From positions 35,421,890 to 35,485,889 of the forward strand of contig OY829328.1 of assembly GCA_963691655.1 (NCBI GenBank): a stretch of DNA of 64,000 nucleotides, read 5' to 3'. Position 1 is the first letter of the stretch, and the number at the start of each line of letters is the position of its first letter. The translations under genes were made by a program, and so were the position numbers. The stretch is from Toxonevra muliebris. Taxonomy: Eukaryota > Arthropoda > Insecta > Diptera > Pallopteridae. The notes beneath the pieces are model-generated. The model saw only the letters and a program-made list of their open reading frames with translations, did no database searches and had not been told where the DNA came from. Below are positions 22,600 to 32,340 of this stretch, piece by piece.

Positions 22600-22990
22600 A
22601 AGAATTATTTCAGAATATTTGAAATTGATTTCAGAATATTTAAAATTGATATCGAAATATTTTACATTGGTTCAGAATATTAAAAACAGGTTTCAGTTTC
22701 CACCAAATTGTTCTCATAATATTCCAAATTAAGTTTCGAAAATTCAGAATGGCCTTCACAACAATGAAAACTAAAAATTTCGGGATATTTCAAATAGATT
22801 TCAAAACTGTCCCAGTTGATTACAGAATAATGTCGAATTTTTCCATATTCAGATATTGCAATCCAATTGTTTCAAAATAATGTCGAATTTTTCCATATTC
22901 AGATATTGCAATCCAATTGTTTCATAAAACTTCAAATTGTTCATTCAAAGCCTATTCATTTTAAATAATTTTAGATAACTTCAAATTTGT
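22600..22990. repeat. Degenerate GATTTCAGAATATTT array with a perfect 50-bp duplication
   Basis: Continuation of the array at 21250-21702. Within it, 22826-22925 is a perfect two-copy tandem of a 50-bp unit beginning AATAATGTCGAATTTTTCC. Its exact identity, amid badly diverged neighbours, implies a recent duplication or an assembly artefact. Confidence 0.65.
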
Positions 22991-23449
22991 TTCAGAATAT
23001 TCCGAATGTAAAACTTTATCTGGCAACACTTATGAAGGAGCTATTTTTTTTTTTTTTTTTTGCTCTCACTGTATGTAAATATCTTAATTTGCTGCCACAT
23101 AATCAGGAGACCATTTTACGTTTATTCTCTCTCATGCATTTTAATAAAATAGTTCAAAACTTTTCAACACCATTTACAATTCAATTCAAAATCAACATAA
23201 TTACATAGCACACAGAAAAAGTTTGCGTGTTATATGAAACGGCAATATGTCGTTGTCACTTTCGTTTTCGTCAACTAAGTTATAATTGTGTACCTACCTA
23301 TGTACACACTTCATGTATGGCGGGTTGAATTTGCAAATGAATTCATTTTGAATTCTAATGCATGGATAGCAGAAGTTAAGTACCGCCATGCTGAATTTAA
23401 TGAGGTACATACAGAGTTAGTTACCTAATAATATTTCCAAAAATTATTA
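22991..23449. other. AT-rich intergenic DNA
   Basis: Poly(T) at 23045-23061; otherwise no supported feature. Confidence 0.4.
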
Positions 23450-24013
23450 TTGTACATTAGTGTCCGACCGATTATTCGGCTTCGGTTCTTCGGCTATTCG
23501 GCCTAAAATTGCACCTTCGGCTTCGGCAAAAAGTGGCCGAAGTATTTTCCGAAGCCGAAGATTATAAGCATTTTATTTTATAATAATTTTTACTACAGAT
23601 TGGCAGTAAAAATTGATACAAATAAATAAATGTGAAGTGGTTATATAAAGTAATTACATTACAATTTCTGTGTTATATTTTCTCCGTTTGCTTGTTTCAT
23701 TTTTACTTTTGAAGTAACCCACAGATTTACAACCGTACAAACAGTAATCAGTGATTTTTTTTTAACCAACAACCTGCTTGAGCTAATACAATTAGAGGCA
23801 GCAGAAGCCAGCCAAACTTTTTTACTTTTTAAGGAAGACTTGAAGCGTATTGAAAAGAAGCGTGAATTGTTAAAGAAGCCGAAATTTTCTATTACTGGCG
23901 TTTAACTTTTTTTGCTTTCAAGGAAGTCAATTTAAAAAAATTTAAAATTGTTTTGGCTAAAATCGCTCTACAGTATATGTGCAAAGGGATTCTTTGAAAT
24001 TTACAGCCCTGAT

Positions 24014-25049
24014 CACGGTTGTCACTTAATCATTTTATTTTGTGTCAATATTTAGAAAGAAATGTACCAAATGAGCGAAAAATGTACCAATATAATAAGT
24101 AACATTAAATTTTATTTATTAAGGTCTGCTGTTCGAGTTTCAAAAAATCGATTATTTTTTTAAATGTATTTCGAAAGTACAATATACAGAAAGTATACTG
24201 TAAATTTCAGACCAAAATTTAAAATATTAACAAAGTTATAGCTCACAGTCGAGAGCGCCTGTTGTGAAAACTTTATCTATCGTTAAAACTTAAAAAGCGT
24301 TTTTCTCGAAATAACGTTTTTTTTTTGACCGGCCCTGGGGTCTGAGAGAATTCTATCGAACCGATTGGGCTGAACTTTTAATGTGTTATTTTACACGCCA
24401 ATGGCTCTCGTAGGTAGTAGAGTTGTTTATTTTAATCATTATTTCCTATTTTTTACAACGATTTTCAACAAAAAACAACGCAATTTTTTAAAAAAAATTT
24501 TGGAAGTCCGCCATTTTGTTATTTTTTAAACAAAATGTTTAAATCTACTACCTGCTAGAATTACAAGCCCATAGAACAATAATTTTTTGTTTAAGATGAC
24601 TTCAGGTATCGTAACCACCCAGGTTAAGATATCACTAAGAACATATATAAAAATTAAATCATTGCATTTTACTTTGTTATAATACAAAATTCCTGAAATA
24701 ACCCTAAAAATTAGGCCGGAACACCAGACTACATCCTTAATAAAAAGTAGCACATGAATTGAATTATATTTTGTATTTTAAAAATAGTCTTTGGGTGACA
24801 AGATATAATGAGACTCTTAACGTCCAACACACAATTCTTTTGAAAGCATTATATATTATATATATTTAAATTTTACCCTTTTCAGCAAAAAATATTTGGA
24901 AAATAAGTTAAGAATTCTTAATTATTATAAAAGCCAACTTTGAACACAGAATGTACCAAATTTTAAAAACATGAACCAATGTACCAAACGCAGAAAAATG
25001 GAAAAAAATGTACCAGTTTTGGTAGAATTGTACCAAAGTGGCAACCGTG
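24014..25049. mobile_element. Nested hAT element, 1036 bp, with ATGTACCAA subterminal repeats
   Basis: Perfect 8-bp duplications GCCCTGAT lie at 24006-24013 and 25050-25057. Terminal repeats are CACGGTTGTCACTT at the left and CACGGTTGCCACTT (complement of the right). AATGTACCA or close variants occur at least six times near the two ends (for example 24062, 24083, 24952, 24980, 25009). No transposase coding. It inserted into the larger hAT element after that one was in place. Confidence 0.8.
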
Positions 25050-25104
25050 GCCCTGATACTGCAGTCATGCATATTTGAACTAGTTTTATGTTATGTGTTA
25101 TTAT

Positions 25105-25425
25105 GATGTTAGCGACAATCAACGTCAAAATTTGTCAAAAGCAATAAAATTAATTATTTTGTTTGAATTAGAGATAAAAAAAATAAATAAAATACTTCCC
25201 TTCATACTTGCCAGATAAAAAAACTAGCTGTGAGTACCTAGGAATATAAATTTTTTATACAAAATATTTAGTTATTTAAAAAAAATTATATAAAAAATTT
25301 ATTCAACAACAAACCATTTCAGGCATTCAACTTTTCCGGCTTCATAAAACCACGCACATTAAATTTTTTAGGGTTTTGAGATCAGATTAAATTAAAATTT
25401 ATCAATCCCAATTTTTTTTAAATCC
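25105..25425. repeat. Dispersed repeat (family E), copy 1
   Basis: Matches 41299-41455 joined to 41985-42075. Shared landmarks are GTTAGCGACA, CAGATAAAAAAA...AGCT and GGCATTCAAC(T/C)TTTCCGGC. The 41-kb copy has about 460-530 bp more in the middle. No coding. Confidence 0.6.
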
Positions 25426-25889
25426 ACCAAAAATTTGGGAACTAGAGAGTTAATTCTGGTTCCGGCTACAGGGCTATCGATTAATACGCTGATTCAATCT
25501 TTGATTTAAGATAAGCAGAATCATGGCAGCCATCGGCCAACTTTTTTTTGACACAGAAGTCGTTGAACGACAGTCGTTCTACAGTCGATATAACTGTATA
25601 TTTTGACGTAAACAAATTTTTTAATTATGATTCTTTAAATAAATAATATTTGTCAGCTCCTTCGACAGTGAACAGTTATTTAGTGCTACTGGTCAGCTTT
25701 TTATTTGGAGTATCTACTATTTATATTTTTCTGTATATGTAGAAAAAATTTACTTTCAGATTTTTATTTTTTATATGTTAAAAATCCTTCGGTCTTCGGC
25801 TTCGGCCGAAGGTTTGATGAATGGCCGAAGTTCGACTTCGGCTTCGGCCAGAAAATCACCTTCGGCCGGACACTATTGTACATACATAC

Positions 25890-26480
25890 AACAGCATTAA
25901 AGCTTGTTAGAAATTAGTTTTAATTGCGTGGGGTAACATTTGAAACGCAAAACCAAATGTATGGCATAGCAAACTTTTGAAAAATTATTTAAAATTACTC
26001 ACTGCATAAATTGCTTTAAGTTTTTGTATCTTTCAGTACTTCCACTGTGTCAAAAAAAAAAAAAAATCTTTAACGCAATAATGAAAAATCATAATAAAAT
26101 ATTTTTTTTTTTAAAATATCTACGAAAGGAAAACACAAAACTAAAAAACGTATATTCATAAATATACGCAAAAATGTATACCATAGCGACATCGTAAAAA
26201 TTATGAAAATAAATCGAAATTGAATAAAAAAATAAAACGCAAAAATGCAATAACAATAAAAATGTAAAGCATAAAGTAAATAAAAAAAAAGTTATTATTA
26301 ATATCCAGGTGCAGGAGTTGAACTGTATAAACAAAGCAAATAAACGTGAAACTACGCAGAAAGTATGTGGGCTTGTCTACGATAGAGAGAAATTCTCTGT
26401 TTAACTATGTACGAATAAAAGAAAGTCTTTGAAAAGGGTGAATTCCATATAAATACATAGAAAGCTGATTTTATAAAAGT
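25890..26480. other. AT-rich intergenic DNA
   Basis: No supported gene; poly(A) runs at 26050 and 26100. Confidence 0.4.
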
Positions 26481-26488
26481 TTTTATGG

Positions 26489-26719
26489 ATATCGCACAGT
26501 AACTACAAAAGGGGCACAACTCAAAGCTGAAAATTTTCCAGGAAACGATAAAAAATGTTTTGGCTTACCTATGGATGCAAATTTATGTGACATAATGACA
26601 AAATTTAATACGATGAAATTTGTATATGCATTCAAAGGTAAGCAAAAAATTTTGTTATTTGCGTTCACTGAAAACTTTTCAATTTCAAATGGTGCCCCTT
26701 TGTAGTTGTTGTGCGATAT
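26489..26719. mobile_element. MITE of about 230 bp
   Basis: Inverted ends: ATATCGCACAGTAACTACAA (26489-26508) followed by AAGGGGCAC, and at the right the complement of ATATCGCACAACAACTACAA followed by AGGGGCACC. One base of indel and two mismatches occur in ~30 bp. No clear target duplication, so the superfamily is unassigned. No coding capacity. Confidence 0.6.
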
Positions 26720-26720
26720 G

Positions 26721-27710
26721 TTTGTTGCTTGTAAAAATTTTTAAACTGATTAAAAACACTATGCAACAAAATTAAACTTGTCGTCTATGGCATGGGATTT
26801 GACGTAATACTCTGAAAGAGAAGGTGGTACATATCCATTTACAGTTTTCCTGGTGATTAAGGTTATGGATTTAATTGAAACTGCTTCTAGGCGAGGCGAA
26901 ATTTAAAAAGTTAAGACATGTCAAAAAAGTCACGACAAATTGCATTTCGTATCGCGTGGAAGCTCTAAAACAGAGTCACAAGACATTGTGTAGAAGGAAA
27001 TTTGACACAAATTTTTTTAAGAGACAAAATTTGATAGTCACGACGACATTGCCCTAAGACAATCTCGACTAGAAGCAACTTTAATAATTAAAAAATTTTA
27101 AATTTTAAGATTTACTGTATGAATATCATTTCCCTGACAACTTCAATTTTCTGAATAAAATGTCTCAGGAACCATTTGTGGTACTGCATCTTTAATTTGG
27201 TAAGAAAATGTTATTTGCCAGTGGATTCTGTGAGAAAAATATAAGCGGCCTTTTTCAGATAAATTAAATTCTTGAAAGGGCAGATGTAAAAACAATATAA
27301 AGAAAAAAAATTAAAGTTTGTGTGTGAATTGTTAATTGTAGTTATATGAATGAATTAAGGGAGCATTACAATTTCTCGATCAAAAATTTTAATAATTTTT
27401 ATGGGGCTGATAAATTAAAAAAAAAAACATTTTGAGTACTTAATTTTTCTGGAAATAAATTTCTACATCGGTTTTTGATAATTTTTAGTGGCGTTTTTTG
27501 CAGCCTCTTGGATCCCATTTCGAAAACTTTAATCTGCTGGCATGCACAATTGCGGTTTACTGAAAAAATATATCCTTAGAAAAAATATGATTATGATCCC
27601 AGTATAAACAACGATTATTTCATTGGGTGTATTACTTGAAAATGAGTGATTTACAATTGATGGTGTAACTTGTTCTGAATCACAACTGGCAATACTTTAA
27701 CTATTTTTGT
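26721..27710. other. AT-rich intergenic DNA, nothing recognised
   Basis: A short open frame at 26875-27057 has no recognisable relation and no splice context. No element ends were found. Confidence 0.4.
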
Positions 27711-27965
27711 GTTAGTCTCCTTTTCCACACGGCAAGTTTTCTTGTCGGGAAGTCGAGTTTGTAGGCAAGAGAGGAAAAACGAGAAGGGACGAGTACAGAC
27801 TTGTTTTCTTTTGTGCTGTTCGTTCTTTGATATTTCTCTTTATTCTTATTTGTCATTTTAAGTTGGATGCTCATTGATTTTGGTTTCTTATTAGAAAAAC
27901 TAAACAGTTTCAAATTTCACTTTTCTTCTATTAATCCATTTATTTTTATTCAATAAGCTGATTTG

Positions 27966-29702
27966 CAGTGTGGCCAACTCAGCGCTTTTCCCGCTAAATT
28001 TAGTGTTTTTTGAAAATTAAAACGCGGAAAAAAAGTTATTTAGCGGTCAGCGGGTTTTTCAACGCGTTTTTTCAATTTAAAAGACACAAAATACTTCGCT
28101 ATATAATCCATTTCCTGAATAATCCTAACAAAATTTATTATCGAAACCAGGGCCGTAGCTAGAAATTTTTTCCGGGGGGGGGGGGGGGTTTCATTCGAAG
28201 AAAATATTCATAAATAATTTTTATCCAACTAATTTTTAAATACAATAAATTAAATCGATGATACATTTGATGGACCCTAAAATTAAAATTTTAGAAAAAT
28301 TTTCCAATTTTTTTTAATCTTAACCTCAAAAAAATGGCCAAAAGTGACAAAAAATTCACAAAATAATCAAATTAAATTTTTTGAAATAAATATTATTCAA
28401 TGTGCAATCAAATGCATTTTTTTATCGTGAAGGACATAATTTCATTAGCTCATTGACTTCCCACTACTGATGATGTACCCAACCTTAAAAAAATAAAAAT
28501 TACCAAAAATAGTAAAGGCTCATTTTTTTCAAATGATCATCATTGGGAATTTGAGCCATTATCAATGATAAGGAATGAGGTTGAGATCTTTCGTGGTGCT
28601 CTGACCAATAATGCGTTAAAAAATAATTATATTTTAAGATTGTCTCCTGAACTGCATGGGTTTTGCTAATAAGATGGAGTTTTTGTGAAAGAACTTTTCA
28701 CGTTGAACACGAATCTGAAGTCAAAAACTTCCCATAACGTCACGTTTTAGGAAAAAAAATGGGGTTCAAGCAAGTCTAATTTTACAAGGATCCGATAATT
28801 TTTTCTATTTTTTATTAATTTTTAAAAGTTTCAAACTGATTAAGGACGAAACTTTAAATCAAAAACAGTTACTGACCTAGAAAAACTATGAACGCAGGAG
28901 TGCTCAGTATCAACTTCTCTTTTTGATTCCGTAGTCAAACCTCATGTCGAAGAAAACAAATCGGATTTGATCGCATAGTGTAAGTAAGATTTCAAATTAA
29001 TTTTTTTTTATATTTGACTTTTTAGAAAAAAAAACCGATGGAAATAAAAAATATCGTTAAATAGATGACTATTTTTTCCATCCATTGGCAATTAATCTCT
29101 AAAATTAGAATAAAGTTTCCACATTTCGGGGGGGGGGGGGGGGAGGGGGGTCAGAACCCCCAAAATCTCCCCCCTAAATACGGCCTTGATCGAAACAATG
29201 AACAATGAAATTATTTAAAACCAAAATTCGCAACCGTAAGTCAGTCAATTGAAAAATTTCTTTCATGTAAAAAATGGATTAAAACACGAAAATTCATTTT
29301 GTGAAAACTACAAAACACCTAAATAAACAGCACAAGCGTTTATAATGCTTCTGATTTCCGACTAAAGAGTGTGTTATGGCCAGAAGAATCTGATAGTAAT
29401 GAAGAGAATATAGACTGCGACATCGATATGTGATAGTTATATATTATTACTCTGTATATTTTTTTGTGATCAAAGTGTATAAAATACTTTTTTTCCATGA
29501 TCTAATTTTAGTTTTTTAGAAATGCTGTGAATTAAAAACTTTAAAAATACATGTTTTTAATTAATTTTCTTTTTAATACATATATAAAAAATTTGAGTTT
29601 AACACTTTCATAGAGAAAAAATTTAGCGCTTTTTTCAAGAAAATACGCGTTTTTTTTTTCTTAATTTTAGCGGATTTGGAAAAACAAAAGTTGTCCACAC
29701 TG
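27966..29702 (+). mobile_element. Non-autonomous hAT element (family H), copy B, with a nested hAT
   Basis: Perfect 8-bp duplications CTGATTTG lie at 27958-27965 and 29703-29710. The ends are CAGTGTGGCCAAC and CAGTGTGGACAAC (complement). Without the 1041-bp nested element and its extra 8-bp duplication the length is ~688 bp, virtually equal to copy A (687 bp at 10018-10704). GCGCTTTTCCCGC-type subterminal sequence is shared by both copies. No transposase. Confidence 0.85.
28148..29188. mobile_element. Nested hAT-like element, 1041 bp, poly(G)/(C) near both ends
   Basis: Perfect 8-bp duplications ATCGAAAC lie at 28140-28147 and 29189-29196. Terminal repeats are CAGGGCCGTA at the left and CAAGGCCGTA in the complement of the right. 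About 25-50 bp inside each end is a run of 14 or more G (28175-28188; 29129-29152 with one A). Copy A of the host hAT has a single CCGAAAC at this point and no insertion. No coding frame is recognisable. Confidence 0.8.
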
Positions 29703-29956
29703 CTGATTTGGCTTTTCATTTATTTATTTTTTTTAATAAAATGTAAATAAAATGTTTTTCACAACACGAATGAAAGACAAAGTAAGAGAAGAATCGCCCA
29801 AGAAATCTTAATGTGTGGAAAAGCGAGTGGCAAGTTCAAAAGAGAATTGGAAACTTGCCGACAAGAAAACTTGCCGTGTGGAAAAGGGAACTTACACTTT
29901 TGGTTATGTATAAATTTGGCAACGAGTAAATAACATAACATTTTTACGCTACAAAC

Positions 29957-30640
29957 ATGTCAGCATACGTGCGAAAGAAACAGCATTTGCGGGAAGTTTT
30001 GCTTTTCTTTTTTAATCCGAAAAAAAGTGCTGCCGAAAGTCATTGATTGCTGTCGGAAGTTTACGGTGAATATTAAAACATGTGGATTCTGGTTTCGACG
30101 CTTTAAAAGTGGAGAAGTATAATATTCATGGTGCCAATGTAATGCCATGGTAATGCTCTGCATTTGATGAGATCAGAAGGGTGTCATCTATTACGAGCTG
30201 CTAAAATCTGGTGAAACCATTATAGGAAAGCTATATCGAAAACAATTGACTCGTTTGAAGAGAGTAGTGACCGAAAAATGACCAGAATATGCGACCAGGC
30301 ACAAGACCGTAATTTCCAACATGACAACGCGCGGCTTTATGTTACTAAACCGGTTAAAAACTATTTGGAAAATAGTGGATGGGAGTTTTTGCCTCACCCT
30401 CTCTATTCACTAGACCTTGCCCCGTCTGACTATCACTTATTTCGATCAATGCAGAATGCCCTTACTGGAATAGGCTTTACTTCAGCTGAAAGTATCAAAA
30501 ATTGGATTGATTCGTTCGGTTTTTGGCAAGGAATCCATAAATTGCCTAAAACCCTATATTTGAGAAAAAACTCCCAAAATGGTGGACTTCTAAAGTTGAT
30601 GGTGAGACCACAAACTTAGCATTTTTTCGTAAAAAAAAAA
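29957..30640 (+). pseudogene. Mariner transposase remnant with internal deletion
   Basis: Plus-strand mariner transposase of the same subfamily as the one at 15.3-16.4 kb. It starts MSAYVRKKQHLREVLLFFF (29957) with the KKSAAESH helix region, then degenerates at about 30060-30130. After a deletion of most of the middle it resumes near 30180 and from 30278 reads QHDNARLY, the second catalytic Asp, then LDLAPSDYHLFRSM (third Asp at DD34D spacing) and ESIKNWIDSF. The first catalytic Asp region is missing, and stops are present. No convincing inverted ends. Dead. Confidence 0.8.
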
Positions 30641-32340
30641 ATAAAAACTGAAGAAAAAATTAGCGAACTAGTCTGCCCTGGGGCTTAACCCTCTAACCCG
30701 CAAGGTTGAAATAATAATAAAACACCAGAATTTTTGTTTCCAGTTAACATTGATGAAAGAAAATTGAATATGAAGTCCATTTTTTGATTAGTTTTTGAGT
30801 TTAGCAGTTAGGTGAGAAAAACGAAAGGCTGCCCTGATGCGGTGAAAAATGAAGATATATGTGGGCAATTCACAAAGTGTCTTAGTTAGTGTTGTATCCT
30901 CTCATTTGTCATAAATTCTCATTTTTCATAAAAAATTATACGAAATTATAATTATACGACAGTATATGAGGAGACTCAGAAATATTTTTTTTTTAAGATT
31001 TTTTTAGATTTTTATAAAAAACTTATATTTGCGATAATTTTTCGTCACAAAACAACACTTTGTACACATAAAAATAACTATAAACAACAATCATGTGATC
31101 GCAGAAATTGAAACTGACCACAAATTGTGTGTTTATTCTTTCTTCAGGTCTGGCAATTAATTTAAAAAAAAATAAATTTGCACTTGACCATTAATTAAAA
31201 TAGAGTGAAGTCGATTACAAATACGTTTCGTTCATACATAAAATATACTTACGTTCAATTAGCTATGTTTATAACTTCGACAGTGTTTGGAATTTTTCTT
31301 TGAAATTTTCAGAGAATATAGAATACTTTCTTAAAGGAACTTTTTTTTTTCGTTTCAAGAAAATTTAATGTTCCTTTAAACATACAACTTTTAAAGTTTT
31401 TTAAAAATATGTAAATACTTTTTTTATATTTCCGATTGTAGTCCCAATATCAATACAAAAAATTGGTCCCCCCGTACCTTTATCTATTACTATATATAAG
31501 TCTATTCATGGGGAAATGGCAAACCAAACTGAACACAAATCAGATGTAAGCTTCGCTGTCACTGGAAAAAGTATTGCCAATTCGAAAAACAAACCATTAA
31601 AAAAAACCTTCCCTTGAAACGTCAAATAATAATAATAAAAGAATAAAGTCTTGAAATAGACAATCATAAAATTTTAACGGTCCGAAACCAGTTTCGAAAC
31701 ACCGGAACATCGTTCCAAATTTAAGGGTTGAGTCATCTGATATTTTTGTATGAATTAAGTGATGAGTTGTACGTTTACGGAGTGCGTCACTTTTACAATA
31801 TATATCATAAAATGGGCATACCATAAGAAATGAATAATTTCTAAACACAAAAAAAAAAAAAAATTAATAAAATTGCGTACATACAAATGAACATAAAATT
31901 ATACTTAAGTAACATTTAAGCCGACGAAAAAAAACCACAGCAGCACCAGAAAAAAAAAATTAGCTAACGCAACTAATTTCAATTTACCAAATTGCGACAA
32001 CAACAGAAAAAATATATTATATACAGAAATTAAACCAAAAATTAAGCCAAACAATTACGCAAAACAAAAACACATTAACTGCAAGTGAATATTTGTGTGT
32101 GCGAGTATACATATAAAGTGTGTATGTATGTTTGTTTTTATACAGATAAATATGTATGAATATGCGTGTGGGGAGTGTGTGTGCGTAATTGACAGTAAAA
32201 TAGTTCGACAGCCACTTATAAGCGAAACCCAAAAACATAGACATATGTGCATAAACACATATAAATGTACATATGTATGCATGTAACTGTGATGAAAACA
32301 TATGAAATAAATGGGGGGAAATTAGGGGCAGCAAGAGAAA
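30641..32340. other. AT-rich intergenic DNA
   Basis: A short segment 30660-30720 (GGGGCTTAACCCTCTAACCC then AATAATAATAAAA) resembles a retroelement 3' end and shares GGCTTAACCC/GGTTAAGCCC text with 5870-5885. Poly(A) lies at 31850-31862 and GT/CA-rich simple sequence at 32090-32280. No gene is supported; overlapping frames at 32017-32334 are microsatellite readings. Confidence 0.4.

Larger units (their letters stand above)
23458..25875. mobile_element. hAT-type element of 2418 bp with CTTCGGC-rich ends
   Basis: Perfect 8-bp target duplications TTGTACAT lie at 23450-23457 and 25876-25883. The terminal repeats start TAGTGTCCGACCGA at the left and TAGTGTCCGGCCGA in the complement of the right. 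About 100 bp inside each end is packed with CTTCGGC/GCCGAAG repeats in both orientations, as expected of transposase-binding subterminal arrays. A short lysine-rich reading (IQLEAAEASQTFLLFKED, about 23790-23840) may be a transposase scrap. No intact transposase is present. A second hAT element (24014-25049) and a dispersed repeat (25105-25420) lie inside. Confidence 0.85.
27715..29891. mobile_element. Outer MITE at TTA (about 430 bp without the hAT insertion inside)
   Basis: Ends: CCTTTTCCACACGGCAAGTT (27719-27738) followed by TTCTTGTCGG, and the same sequence inverted at 29855-29887. Both are flanked by TTA (27712-27714 and 29892-29894). The interior is split by the hAT element at 27966-29702. 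No coding. A 3-bp TTA duplication fits PIF/Harbinger or CACTA-type MITEs. Confidence 0.65.

Noticed and set aside
32017..32334. Overlapping open frames on both strands (75-105 codons)
   Set aside because: They run through GT/CA and TATGTATG simple sequence; reading frames are by-products of the repeat, with no splice or start context.
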